10,796 nt of DNA from Nitrospina sp. Lineage in GTDB: Bacteria; Nitrospinota; Nitrospinia; Nitrospinales; VA-1. Of this stretch, positions 1 through 6,570 are shown piece after piece (positions within the stretch are counted from its first letter, which is position 1; every line of letters begins with the position of its first letter). The position numbers and the translations under genes are program-made. The stretch is taken from positions 1 to 10,796 of the forward strand of contig JABJCF010000322.1 in NCBI GenBank assembly GCA_018665625.1, in the 5' to 3' direction. Under the pieces are notes generated by a model, which did no database searches, was not told the DNA's origin, and saw only the letters and a list, made by a program, of their open reading frames with translations.

Positions 1-141
1 CTCCGTACCAAAACAAGCCTCCAAGCTTTTAACCCTTAGGTGAAGAATCCATTTCTACACCTTTGAAAATTTTTGTTGCCTCCTGATAATTAAAATTAAA
101 ATTTACAACTTGATTCAGGATATAAACATGCTCAATGAGGC

Positions 142-168
142 CTATCGGAGAAACTCGAGAGATCTTTA
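142..168 (-). promoter_or_regulatory. sigma-28 (FliA-type) promoter pointing out of the left edge
   Basis: On the minus strand a -35 element TAAAGATC (161-168) is followed after exactly 11 nt by a -10 element TCCGATAG (142-149). The enteric FliA consensus is TAAAGTTT, 11 nt, GCCGATAA, so each box matches at 6 of 8 positions with ideal spacing. Transcription would start near 135 and run leftwards off the window. No ORF of useful length follows inside the window. An AGGAGG at 79-84 leads only to short frames, and a GGAGG at 18-22 could serve a start codon close to the edge. The downstream gene is therefore unknown, presumably flagellar. Confidence 0.65.
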
Positions 169-252
169 GCAATTAATTTTATTTTGGGGTAAGAAATGCG
201 AAGGGGCAGGGGGTTATAAAAAGGAAAACGGGAGGTTAGCCTTTCAGCTACC

Positions 253-283
253 ATAAAAACAAAGCCTTATGGATATAGGCTCT
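253..283 (-). terminator. probable rho-independent terminator of the flagellin operon
   Basis: On the minus strand AGAGCCT (277-283) pairs with AGGCTTT (261-267), 7 bp including one G-U pair, with a 9-nt loop. A T-rich tail GTTTTTAT (253-260) follows. It lies about 30 nt downstream of the stop codon of the last flagellin gene. The stem is short and only moderately GC-rich, so termination may be leaky. Confidence 0.55.
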
Positions 284-313
284 GGGAGAGTGAAAGTGCG
301 AAAACCTTAAAAA

Positions 314-1174
314 TTATTGAAGAAGATTCAATAAGTTTTGTCCAGAAAAGTTAGTTTGCCCTACCATGGATACCGCAGCATTAGATAAAATCTGGTTGCG
401 AGTCAATAGAGCCAATTCTTCTGCAATGTCTGCATCTCGAATCGTAGAATCTGCCTGAGAAAGATTTTCGACAATTGTTCCCAGATTTCCCAAAGTTCTA
501 TGAAACCGATTTTGTAAGGCTCCTGCATTTCCTCGAGCGGTTGAGATGGTATTAAAACTGTTTTTGATTTGTTCGGCTGCAATCAGCGCATCTTCTGCAG
601 TCGAGATTGAAAGGCCCGCCAGTTGAAGTCCTGTAGAATTGCTCGCGCTCAGGTTCAGTTCCTCATTCAAATTGATTCGGTTTTCTGACGAGCTATCCAG
701 ACCTACCTGAATGGAAAGCTGCAAGGAACTTTGTACCGAGGAAGAAAGAGCGCCATTAATAAGCGTTTTACCATTGAATTCCGTTGTGGCTGCAATTCGG
801 TCTATTTCTTCCCGCAATGCAGAAAATTCAAGTTGTAATGTTTGTCGTTCGAATTCCCCAACGGTTCCAGAGGAAGCCTGAGTAGCCAACTCTCTGAGAC
901 GGATCAATATATTTGACTGAACATTCAGAGCGCCTTCTATAACATTAATCAAAGAAACACCATCGTTGGCGTTTCTTTCACCCTGCCTCAATGTTCGTAT
1001 GTCTGAGCGAAGCGACTCTGAAATGGCCAGGCCCGCAACATCGTCAGCCCCTTTATTGACCCGGGTCCCGAATGCGACCCTTTCAATAGATCGTCCTACT
1101 CTTTCATTATTGATTCCCAGGAACCTTTGAGCAGTCTGGGACAATGAATTATTGGCAATGCTGTTATTTGCCAT
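314..1174 (-). CDS. fliC: flagellin (second, more divergent copy)
   Basis: Structural subunit of the flagellar filament, exported through the flagellar type III apparatus. The 286 residues are almost only the conserved D0/D1 parts, with no D2/D3 domains. The N-terminal half has the flagellin signature (GADDVAGLAIS at 42-52, RNANDGVSLIN at 67-77, RLRELATQAS at 92-101, DRIAATTEFNG at 125-135). The C-terminal part has GALQNR (218-223), IRDADIAEE (245-253) and LTRNQIL (257-263). It departs from consensus where most flagellins are invariant: the SSG before the G-R-I-N motif reads AFG (34-36), and the last helix has SGQNLLNLL instead of a PQ-x-x-L type end. A ribosome site AGAGG overlaps the stop codon of the upstream gene, which ends 9 nt before this ATG, so it is the third gene of the flagellin operon. 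It may be a minor or specialised filament subunit. The family call is certain, but the symbol is generic. Confidence 0.95.
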   Translation of the reverse strand: MANNSIANNSLSQTAQRFLGINNERVGRSIERVAFGTRVNKGADDVAGLAISESLRSDIRTLRQGERNANDGVSLINVIEGALNVQSNILIRLRELATQASSGTVGEFERQTLQLEFSALREEIDRIAATTEFNGKTLINGALSSSVQSSLQLSIQVGLDSSSENRINLNEELNLSASNSTGLQLAGLSISTAEDALIAAEQIKNSFNTISTARGNAGALQNRFHRTLGNLGTIVENLSQADSTIRDADIAEELALLTRNQILSNAAVSMVGQTNFSGQNLLNLLQ

Positions 1175-1183
1175 GATATTCCT

Positions 1184-1915
1184 CTAGCTTTTGTGACTAT
1201 GAATATTGATGATCCGCAAGAAATCATCTGCCATAGCCATAGAATCAGGTGCAGATTTTGCTGCCTGATGGTTTGCCACGGAGATATCAAGATGTTTTTG
1301 GTTTTTCTGAAGAAGAGTTTTTATAGCCTTAGAGCGTTGTTTTAATCGTGTTGTTATTCCTAAGGCATTCTCAAGGACCATCATAGTTTTGAGGCCCGCT
1401 TCAGGATTGCTAAAAAACGTTGTCCCCAAACCCAATGTCTTTGATGAGATCTTGGGTATATTCAAACCGGTATTCAGATTGATCCGATTTTCAGGGGACC
1501 CAGTTACGCCCGCCATCAGATACAAATGTTGATCCGAGTCTCTTGAGGCCGATAACGACCCGTTGAGAATCTTTTTCCCTTTGAATTGGATGGATGCACA
1601 TAGTTGATCTAATTCCTTTGTCTTCAAATTTGCCTCTTCATCCAGTGTAGAACGTAGAGAGGGTACAAGATTTGAAGCAAGGCTGGGTGTTGCCAGTTTC
1701 CTGATTTTAGCTAATAGGGCTTCTATGTTTTCATAGGCCGCATCGGCTTCATCAAGCAACTCCATTCCCAGTTTAATGTTATGAATGGCTTGATCCAGAC
1801 TTTTTAGATCTGTTCCCCGAGTGCTGGATCGGAAAATTTCATGATCCAGATCCTCAGAGATGGGGTCTATAAAATCTGCTTTAGCTGGTACTTTGGCTAT
1901 AGTCTTCTGTTCCAT
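1184..1915 (-). CDS. diverged flagellin-like protein without D0 ends
   Basis: A 243-residue protein lying between two flagellins and clearly derived from one. Residues 107-148 (CASIQFKGKKILNGSLS, then GSPENRINLN at 139-148) line up with the flagellin stretch around FNGKTLINGALS and SSENRINLN. Residues 43-80 (AIHNIKLGMELLDEAD, ALLAKIRKLATPS) match the RNANDG...LRELATQ helix region. It lacks the N-terminal D0 helix and the ADDAAGLAIS motif. It also stops after a region equivalent to IRDADIAEE, so the C-terminal NQIL...LL helix is absent. Both D0 helices needed for export and for the filament core are therefore missing. The frame is open throughout and has its own GAGGAG ribosome site, so it does not look like simple decay. 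It starts 44 nt after the upstream flagellin and ends 9 nt before the next one. Possible roles are a flagellin-binding or regulatory protein, a minor or cap-like component, or a fossil. The function is unknown. Confidence 0.8.
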   Translation of the reverse strand: MEQKTIAKVPAKADFIDPISEDLDHEIFRSSTRGTDLKSLDQAIHNIKLGMELLDEADAAYENIEALLAKIRKLATPSLASNLVPSLRSTLDEEANLKTKELDQLCASIQFKGKKILNGSLSASRDSDQHLYLMAGVTGSPENRINLNTGLNIPKISSKTLGLGTTFFSNPEAGLKTMMVLENALGITTRLKQRSKAIKTLLQKNQKHLDISVANHQAAKSAPDSMAMADDFLRIINIHSHKS

Positions 1916-1934
1916 GACGGACTCCTCGCAATAA

Positions 1935-1969
1935 GCTGGTTAGATCGTGAATAAATCGATTAAGCCAGC
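1935..1969 (-). promoter_or_regulatory. hairpin across the flagellin stop codon
   Basis: Read on the minus strand, GCTGG (1965-1969), TTA (1961-1963) and ATCG (1957-1960) pair with CGAT (1944-1947), TAA (1940-1942) and CCAGC (1935-1939). That gives 12 bp with a one-base bulge on each side and a 9-nt loop. The 5' arm contains the last codons and the stop of the first flagellin, and the 3' arm lies in the 44-nt gap. Only TTATTG follows, not a full T-tract. It could stabilise the upstream flagellin mRNA or act as a partial terminator lowering expression of the next two genes. Confidence 0.5.
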
Positions 1970-2817
1970 AACTGCAAGATAGACTGGGGAATCAGATTGG
2001 CCTGTCCAACCATTGCCGTTGAAGATTGTACGAGAATCTGATTTCTTGTCAGCGTCGCAATTTCTTCAGCGATATCTGCGTCTCGAATAGAAGATTCAGC
2101 AGCCTGCAGGTTTTCAATGGTAACAGAGAGGTTGGCAACAGATCGAGTCAGCCTGTTCTGCACCGCACCTACTTTACCTCGGCCCTGTGTAACAGTAGAA
2201 ATAGCAGTATTAATCGTGTCCAAAGCTGTTAATGCGCCATCAGCACTGGTTACGGAAAGCGTATCAATTGCGAGACTGGAAGCTGTTACCGCAGCAAGAG
2301 CCACCTCAGTGTTCAAATTGACTCGACTATTTACGCCGCTGTCAATTCCCACCTGAATGAGAACCTGATTAGTAGAACTTACACCGGATGATAATGAGCC
2401 ATCAACCAGTCCTTGACCATTAAACTGTGTGGTTGCTGCGATACGGTCGACCTCACTTCTGAGTGCGTTGAACTCCAATTGAATTGTTTGGCGTTCGGTC
2501 GAACCAACGGTACCGGTTGCTGCCTGAGAAGCCAGCTCACGAAGTCGAATAAGGATACTCGATTGTTCGTTGAGCGCACCTTCTGTAACGTTGATGAGTG
2601 AGATTCCGTCGTTTGCGTTTCGTACTGCTTGACGAAGTGCCCGGATATCAGAGCGCAAAGCTTCTGAAATAGCTAGACCTGCTGCATCATCCGCACCTCT
2701 GTTGATACGGATACCGGATGAGACTCTTTCAACCGACTGTGCTAGACGGTCGTTGTTGGTGCCCAAGATCCTTTGAGCATTAAGCGAGGGTATATTGTTG
2801 AAAATTCTTACTGGCAT
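1960..2817 (-). CDS. fliC: flagellin (canonical major-type copy)
   Basis: Filament subunit of 285 residues, again a minimal D0/D1 flagellin without variable outer domains. It matches the family consensus closely: SLNAQRIL (11-18), ERVSSGIRIN (30-39), GADDAAGLAIS (41-51), RNANDGISLIN (66-76), RLRELASQAATG (91-102), QFNGQGL (133-139). The C-terminal half has GAVQNRL, SIRDADIAEEIATLTRNQIL and an end with PQSILQLL. The ATG has a GGAGG ribosome site 9 nt upstream (2827-2831). It is the first gene after a sigma-28 promoter at 3011-3037, with a leader of about 185 nt. Its position and agreement with consensus suggest it is the main filament protein, with the two following genes expressed through the same transcript. 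The family is certain, and calling it the major subunit is inference. Confidence 0.97.
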   Translation of the reverse strand: MPVRIFNNIPSLNAQRILGTNNDRLAQSVERVSSGIRINRGADDAAGLAISEALRSDIRALRQAVRNANDGISLINVTEGALNEQSSILIRLRELASQAATGTVGSTERQTIQLEFNALRSEVDRIAATTQFNGQGLVDGSLSSGVSSTNQVLIQVGIDSGVNSRVNLNTEVALAAVTASSLAIDTLSVTSADGALTALDTINTAISTVTQGRGKVGAVQNRLTRSVANLSVTIENLQAAESSIRDADIAEEIATLTRNQILVQSSTAMVGQANLIPQSILQLLA

Positions 2818-2904
2818 ATCCCTAATCCTCCACCATGAGTTAGATTATTACTGCTATTAATTTTTTATTTAACTAGTACTACTGCCCCTGAAGGATATTT
2901 TTAA

Positions 2905-2929
2905 GGTGGCTTCCTTTCAGCTTTCCACC
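2905..2929 (-). promoter_or_regulatory. hairpin in the flagellin leader with GGA in the loop
   Basis: GGTGG (2925-2929) pairs with CCACC (2905-2909) on the minus-strand transcript, enclosing a purine-rich loop that contains AAAGGAAG. With the GGA-loop hairpin at 2973-2985 and the GGAGGA ribosome site, it gives several GGA motifs in one 5' leader. This is the general layout of CsrA targets. CsrA control is inference, as no csrA or fliW gene is visible here. Confidence 0.35.
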
Positions 2930-2972
2930 GTTTTCTTTAAACAAATTCTTTGTCGATTGGGTAAGTAACTTT

Positions 2973-2985
2973 GAATCTCCGATTC
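2973..2985 (-). promoter_or_regulatory. GGA-triloop hairpin in the flagellin leader
   Basis: On the minus-strand transcript GAATC-GGA-GATTC forms a 5-bp stem whose loop is exactly GGA. It lies about 20-30 nt after the predicted sigma-28 start point. CsrA/RsmA proteins bind GGA displayed in hairpin loops, although their best sites have a larger loop. It could therefore be a post-transcriptional control site, or a chance palindrome. Confidence 0.3.
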
Positions 2986-3010
2986 TGGGTACTTCCCCAC
3001 TCAATTACGG

Positions 3011-3037
3011 TTATCGGACGAAAAAGTTAGAACTTTA
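3011..3037 (-). promoter_or_regulatory. sigma-28 (FliA-type) promoter of the flagellin operon
   Basis: On the minus strand the -35 element TAAAGTTC (3030-3037) and the -10 element TCCGATAA (3011-3018) are separated by exactly 11 nt. Each differs from the enteric FliA consensus (TAAAGTTT, GCCGATAA) at one position. Transcription should start near 3005, about 185 nt before the flagellin ATG at 2817. The promoter lies between the stop codon of the cytidylyltransferase gene and the flagellin, so the flagellins can be expressed late and independently of their upstream neighbour. Confidence 0.88.
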
Positions 3038-3052
3038 ATAAAAGATCAAAAA

Positions 3053-3796
3053 TTATTGATTTTTTGTGCGCCAGTCTTTTTGCTCTATATTTGAATTCAG
3101 AGAGGCTATTTCAGGGTGGGATTTGAGAAACTTAATAACAGCTTCCAAATCAATGGAAGAAGAGGAGGAGGATAAGTTGAAGTGAGAGAATATCTTTTCC
3201 ATTAAGGCAAAATCTTCAGGAGTGTCTACCGTCAAACGAAAATCGCATTTTTTTAAATAAGAAGGTACCTCGACTCGGGTAATTGTAAATTTGTCAGAAT
3301 GATCATGAAACCAGGTGGTAACATGTTCCCGATATTTCGTGTCGCAAGCATGAATTCCAATATTTTTTAGAGTTTCCAGGCGAACCACTTCGCATCCGAC
3401 TCCTAAAGGTATCGAATCAGCAGGCAAGGTATAGTCCGCATTCGATTCAATATGGGCTGTTATCAGAGATCGTAAAAGAGGAATATCTATAAGCGGGTTA
3501 TCACCACAAACCCGGATGATATGTTGTGCACCGATGGATTCCCCGGCCTGAATGAACCGTTCCAGAACATCTTCTTCAGAACCTTGAAACACGGCCACTT
3601 TTCGGCTTTTTGCTATTTCAATGAGCGAAGACTCTGATTTTGCCTGGGTTGTGGCTAGTTGGATCAGGTCAATTTCTGAAACCTGTTGCAATCGATTGAT
3701 GATATGCTCAAGAATAGAAAGTCCTGAAAGCAGGCGGGCGCTTTTTCCTGGAAAACGTGTTGACCCCATCCTGGCCTGAATAATTGCTGCAACCAT
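3053..3796 (-). CDS. SpsF-type sugar cytidylyltransferase
   Basis: A 247-residue nucleotidyltransferase of the SpsF/acylneuraminate cytidylyltransferase-like group (GT-A type fold), which activates a sugar acid or related sugar with CTP. Visible motifs are the N-terminal nucleotide-binding loop QARMGSTRFPGK (7-18), GSEEDVLERF (72-81), the metal-site region RVCGDNPLID (95-104), EVV (136-138), REHVT (156-160) and DFRLTVDTPEDF (185-196), all in the usual order. A run of six serines (209-214) near the C-terminus is unusual but probably a linker. The start is ATG with an AGGA just upstream. It lies right behind the flagellin operon promoter, and such genes often occur in flagellin glycosylation or surface polysaccharide loci. 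A role in modifying the neighbouring flagellins is therefore attractive but unproven. The actual sugar cannot be read from the sequence. A weak AT-rich hairpin near the stop might separate it from the flagellins. Confidence 0.85.
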   Translation of the reverse strand: MVAAIIQARMGSTRFPGKSARLLSGLSILEHIINRLQQVSEIDLIQLATTQAKSESSLIEIAKSRKVAVFQGSEEDVLERFIQAGESIGAQHIIRVCGDNPLIDIPLLRSLITAHIESNADYTLPADSIPLGVGCEVVRLETLKNIGIHACDTKYREHVTTWFHDHSDKFTITRVEVPSYLKKCDFRLTVDTPEDFALMEKIFSHFNLSSSSSSIDLEAVIKFLKSHPEIASLNSNIEQKDWRTKNQ

Positions 3797-3855
3797 GGTT
3801 CCTGAAATAAAGTTTTTTGGGAACAGCTATTGTAACCTTTTGAAAGTTATTTGTA

Positions 3856-4794
3856 ATGTCGAAAAAATCTCAATCATTAATCCGACCGCCAAAGCTAAAT
3901 CCAGACGATTTCGTGGGCGTCGTAGCTCCTGCAGGACCGGTGGATAAAGAACAGTTACAAAATGGATTGGATGTGATTTCTGAAATGGGATTCCAGCCTG
4001 TGCTTGGGAAATATGTTCATTCCCGATCTCGGTTCCTTGCAGGGACCGATTTACAGCGAGCAAAAGATATTATGGATATGGTCCGCAATCCCAAAATAAA
4101 AGCTATTTTTTGTGCGCGTGGAGGTTACGGGACAAATCGGGTTCTTGATCAATTGGATGCCAAGATGATTCGTGCTCATGCAAAAATTTTTGTGGGGTCC
4201 AGTGATATTACTTTGTTACTTCACTATTTGTATACTCATTGCGGTGTGTTGGGATTTCATGGGCCAATGATTGCCGGAAGTTTTGGCCGGTCCCCCATGA
4301 AAAAATCGCGGGAACAGTTCAAAAATATTTTAATGGGCAAGCCTCTCGCCAAGTCTCTTTCGTGCAAAAGCTCCAAGGTGTTCTCTAAAGGGTCAGCAAC
4401 TGGGAAAATAACCGGAGGCTGTCTGACCCTTCTTTGCCGTTCTCTGGGCACTCCCTATGAAATACAAACTCGTAACCGGATTCTTTTTATAGAAGATGTG
4501 AATGAGCCTTTGTATAAACTCGATGGAATGCTTTGGCAATTGAAGGCAGCGGGTAAATTTAAAGGGGTCCGCGGAATAATTTTTGGGGAGATGGTCAACT
4601 GCAAACCACAAAAGCCAGGAGACGGAAAACTTCAAGATGTTCTTGCCGATTTGTTTCCAAAATCAGATATCCCTATCCTGACCCATTGTCCAATAGGTCA
4701 TGGAGATGAAATCTGGACACTTCCATTTGAAACTCAGGCCACTCTCGAAACATCGAGCAAAACGATTGAACTGAAAAACTGCGGCGTTAAGTGA
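3856..4794 (+). CDS. ldcA: LD-carboxypeptidase (muramoyltetrapeptide carboxypeptidase, family S66)
   Basis: Removes the terminal D-alanine from murein tetrapeptides, usually in the cytoplasm during cell-wall recycling. The 312 residues match the usual length of the family. Visible features are VAPAGPVD (23-30), [16 protein letters not shown] (86-101), the nucleophile elbow [12 protein letters not shown] (112-123, likely catalytic Ser116), GFHGPM (133-138), the switch region [11 protein letters not shown] (183-193), [16 protein letters not shown] (211-226) with the catalytic Glu, and THCPIGHG (276-283) with the likely catalytic His282. There is no signal peptide, in line with a cytoplasmic recycling enzyme. 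A stop codon at 3841-3843 rules out an earlier start, although no clear ribosome site precedes the ATG. It is divergent from the cytidylyltransferase (59 bp apart) and overlaps the 3' end of hisF by 8 bp. Related S66 enzymes include microcin-self-immunity proteins, but nothing here points that way. Confidence 0.93.
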   Translation: MSKKSQSLIRPPKLNPDDFVGVVAPAGPVDKEQLQNGLDVISEMGFQPVLGKYVHSRSRFLAGTDLQRAKDIMDMVRNPKIKAIFCARGGYGTNRVLDQLDAKMIRAHAKIFVGSSDITLLLHYLYTHCGVLGFHGPMIAGSFGRSPMKKSREQFKNILMGKPLAKSLSCKSSKVFSKGSATGKITGGCLTLLCRSLGTPYEIQTRNRILFIEDVNEPLYKLDGMLWQLKAAGKFKGVRGIIFGEMVNCKPQKPGDGKLQDVLADLFPKSDIPILTHCPIGHGDEIWTLPFETQATLETSSKTIELKNCGVK

Positions 4795-5623
4795 GGCGAA
4801 CACAAACGCCTTTTTCTTTCAGGTAGCGTTTGGTTTCGTCAATGGTGAATTCTTTGAAGTGGAAAATTGAGGCGGCTAAAACGGCATCGGCTTTGCCGTC
4901 CGTAATTCCCTGATAAAGATGTTCCAAAGTTCCCGCGCCGCCTGATGCGATGACGGGAATGGTTAAGGACTCTGAAACAGAGCTATTTAATTCCAGATCA
5001 TAACCAGATTTTGTCCCATCTCTATCCATACTGGTTAGCAAAATTTCCCCGGCACCGTAGTCTTCCATTTGTCGCGCCCATTTAACTGCGTTTATCGCTG
5101 TGGGGGTTCTGCCTCCATGGATATAGACTTCCCAGGTTGGGCTAACGTCACTTTTATCCAAAAGTAAATCCGGGTGTTCATCGGCCCAACTTGGAATGGA
5201 TGGTTCATCTGATGTGGATTGGGTTAGCTTCGCATCAATAGCAACGACAATGCACTGGCTTCCAAAACGTTTTGCTGCTGATTCGACAAAGGCGGGGTCT
5301 TTAACGGCAGCCGAATTGATAGCGACTTTATCAGCCCCGGCTTTTAGCAGGTTTCGAATGTCGTCCAATGTGCGAACTCCACCGCCTACCGTAAGTGGCA
5401 TAAAAACTTTTTCTGCGGTACGTGCCACTACATCCAAAATGATGTCGCGTTTTTCATGAGAGGCGGTAATGTCGAGAAAGGTGAGTTCATCGGCACCTTC
5501 TTTTTCATAAGCCGCAGCGACTTCAACAGGGTCACCGGCGTCACGCAAATTGACAAAGTTCACCCCTTTGACCACACGGCCATCTTTAACATCAAGACAA
5601 GGAATGATTCGTTTAACCAGCAT
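4787..5623 (-). CDS. hisF: imidazole glycerol phosphate synthase, cyclase subunit
   Basis: Cyclase half of the HisF-HisH synthase: turns PRFAR plus ammonia from HisH into imidazole glycerol phosphate and AICAR. It is a (beta/alpha)8 barrel with [15 protein letters not shown] (6-20, catalytic Asp11), DITAS (51-55), VGGGVRT (79-85, phosphate site), INS (102-104), VVAIDAK (126-132, catalytic Asp130), [14 protein letters not shown] (190-203) and [11 protein letters not shown] (225-235, second phosphate site). All key residues are present. At 278 residues it is 20 or more longer than typical HisF. The extra sequence sits between Asp130 and WEVYIHGGR, roughly residues 133-162, and is hydrophilic and acidic. 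The start lies 5 nt after the hisA stop without a clear ribosome site, which suggests translational coupling. Its 3' end overlaps the convergent LD-carboxypeptidase gene. Confidence 0.97.
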   Translation of the reverse strand: MLVKRIIPCLDVKDGRVVKGVNFVNLRDAGDPVEVAAAYEKEGADELTFLDITASHEKRDIILDVVARTAEKVFMPLTVGGGVRTLDDIRNLLKAGADKVAINSAAVKDPAFVESAAKRFGSQCIVVAIDAKLTQSTSDEPSIPSWADEHPDLLLDKSDVSPTWEVYIHGGRTPTAINAVKWARQMEDYGAGEILLTSMDRDGTKSGYDLELNSSVSESLTIPVIASGGAGTLEHLYQGITDGKADAVLAASIFHFKEFTIDETKRYLKEKGVCVRLT

Positions 5624-5628
5624 AAGTA

Positions 5629-6348
5629 TTAGACGAGGTTTTTTGCATCTTTATAGGATAGGGTTTTATCGTAGAGCGCTTTTCCAATAATTACACCCTC
5701 TACTCCAGAAGATTCCAGCTTCATCAGGTTTTGAATGTCCTCAAGACGGCTGACCCCTCCAGATGCGATGACGGGTAATTGAGCCGCTTCTGCAAACTCT
5801 TTTATGCTTTCCAGATTAGGGCCCTGAAGCATTCCATCACGGCTGATATCCGTGAAGATGAATCCCGCAATACCATAACCGCGCATTTTAACTGCCAGGT
5901 CGGTTGCCTTTTGGTCTGAAACTTCTACCCAGCCTTTAACGGCAACCAGTCCGTCTCTTGCATCGATTCCTACAATAATTTTTCCTGGAAATTTTTTACA
6001 GGCTTGCTCAACGAACTCAGGTTCTTTTTGGGCAATCGTCCCTAAAATAACCCGATAGACCCCGGCGTTGACATATTCTTCGATAGCGGAAAGAGTTCGA
6101 ATTCCCCCTCCAACTTGAATGTCAACAGAACTGCTGTAAATGATTTCCTTAACAATTTCGGAGTTTTTAGGGGAGCCTTCAAATGCTCCATCCAAATCCA
6201 CCACATGAATGAGTTGCGCTCCTTCTTCATCCCAATGGTCTGCCATTTCCTGAGGATGATCTGAATAGATTGTTTCCTGATCGGCTTTCCCCTGAGAAAG
6301 GCGTACGCACTTGCCATTTTTAATGTCCACTGCAGGTATAATTTTCAT
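5629..6348 (-). CDS. hisA: phosphoribosyl-ProFAR isomerase (HisA)
   Basis: Catalyses the Amadori rearrangement of ProFAR to PRFAR, the substrate of HisF, which is encoded immediately downstream. It is a (beta/alpha)8 barrel of 239 residues, the normal size. Numbered from the ATG at 6346-6348, it has [15 protein letters not shown] (3-17, catalytic Asp8), [10 protein letters not shown] (49-58), QVGGGIRT (78-85), [10 protein letters not shown] (124-133, catalytic Asp129), [14 protein letters not shown] (165-178) and IASGGVS (194-200). The reading frame can be extended 14 codons upstream to a TTG (6388-6390), but family HisA proteins begin at MKIIPAVD and an AGAG lies upstream of the ATG, so the ATG was chosen. 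It is the first gene of a hisA-hisF pair. No confident promoter was seen in the roughly 220 bp shared with rfbC. Confidence 0.96.
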   Translation of the reverse strand: MKIIPAVDIKNGKCVRLSQGKADQETIYSDHPQEMADHWDEEGAQLIHVVDLDGAFEGSPKNSEIVKEIIYSSSVDIQVGGGIRTLSAIEEYVNAGVYRVILGTIAQKEPEFVEQACKKFPGKIIVGIDARDGLVAVKGWVEVSDQKATDLAVKMRGYGIAGFIFTDISRDGMLQGPNLESIKEFAEAAQLPVIASGGVSRLEDIQNLMKLESSGVEGVIIGKALYDKTLSYKDAKNLV

Positions 6349-6477
6349 TGAGGCTCTTGGGTTATTTTTTATAAAGGCAGATAGTAACAAATTTTAAAGC
6401 TAACCTCGAATAATTCTAAATATTGGATATTCCTCGGATTTGGAATAAATAAAACCTGTTTTATTGTGCTTGGTTGT

Positions 6478-6507
6478 TTGCCAATTTTACCCTTTGCGTT
6501 ATATAAT
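6478..6507 (+). promoter_or_regulatory. sigma-70-type promoter of rfbC
   Basis: TTGCCA (6478-6483) and TATAAT (6502-6507) are separated by 18 nt. The -10 box is perfect and the -35 matches at 4 of 6 positions. The predicted start near 6514 leaves a leader of about 57 nt before the rfbC ATG. It points away from the his genes. Confidence 0.65.
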
Positions 6508-6570
6508 CTCCTGCCTTATGTGAGTTTTCCCCTGTTGCCCATCTGTTTATTTACAACCTGGATATAAAAT

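Larger units (their letters stand above)
1..313. other. non-coding stretch left of the flagellin operon
   Basis: No coding region longer than a few codons fits here on either strand. It holds the probable flagellin terminator (253-283) and a sigma-28 promoter (142-168) reading leftwards. Two Shine-Dalgarno-like sequences lie on the minus strand, AGGAGG at 79-84 and GGAGG at 18-22. All three frames after the first stop within about 15 codons. The second is close enough to the edge to belong to a gene that lies mostly outside the window. Nothing else was recognised. Confidence 0.6.

Noticed and set aside
79..84. AGGAGG ribosome-like site on the minus strand in the left non-coding part
   Set aside because: All three frames after it stop within about 15 codons, so it cannot be tied to a gene. 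A short leader peptide is possible but unsupported.
1548..1555. GCCGATAA on the plus strand, identical to a sigma-28 -10 element
   Set aside because: It lies inside the flagellin-like gene on the antisense strand, and the -35 position (about 1529-1536) reads TTGATCCG, unlike TAAAGTTT.
1184..1915. Flagellin-like gene as a pseudogene
   Set aside because: No frameshift or internal stop, its own ribosome site, tight operon spacing, and retained D1 motifs argue against simple decay, though this is not excluded.
2026..2601. Plus-strand and shifted-frame ORFs across the flagellin gene
   Set aside because: They are antisense or out-of-frame shadows of a clear flagellin, with no ribosome sites or recognisable protein character.
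3829..3856. Possible sigma-70 promoter (TTACAA, 16 nt, TACAAT) for the cytidylyltransferase on the minus strand
   Set aside because: The -35 matches only half the consensus and overlaps the start codon of the divergent gene. It is too weak to list.
6349..6390. 14-codon upstream extension of HisA from a TTG
   Set aside because: HisA proteins start at MKIIPAVD. The extension has a rare start codon and no family similarity.
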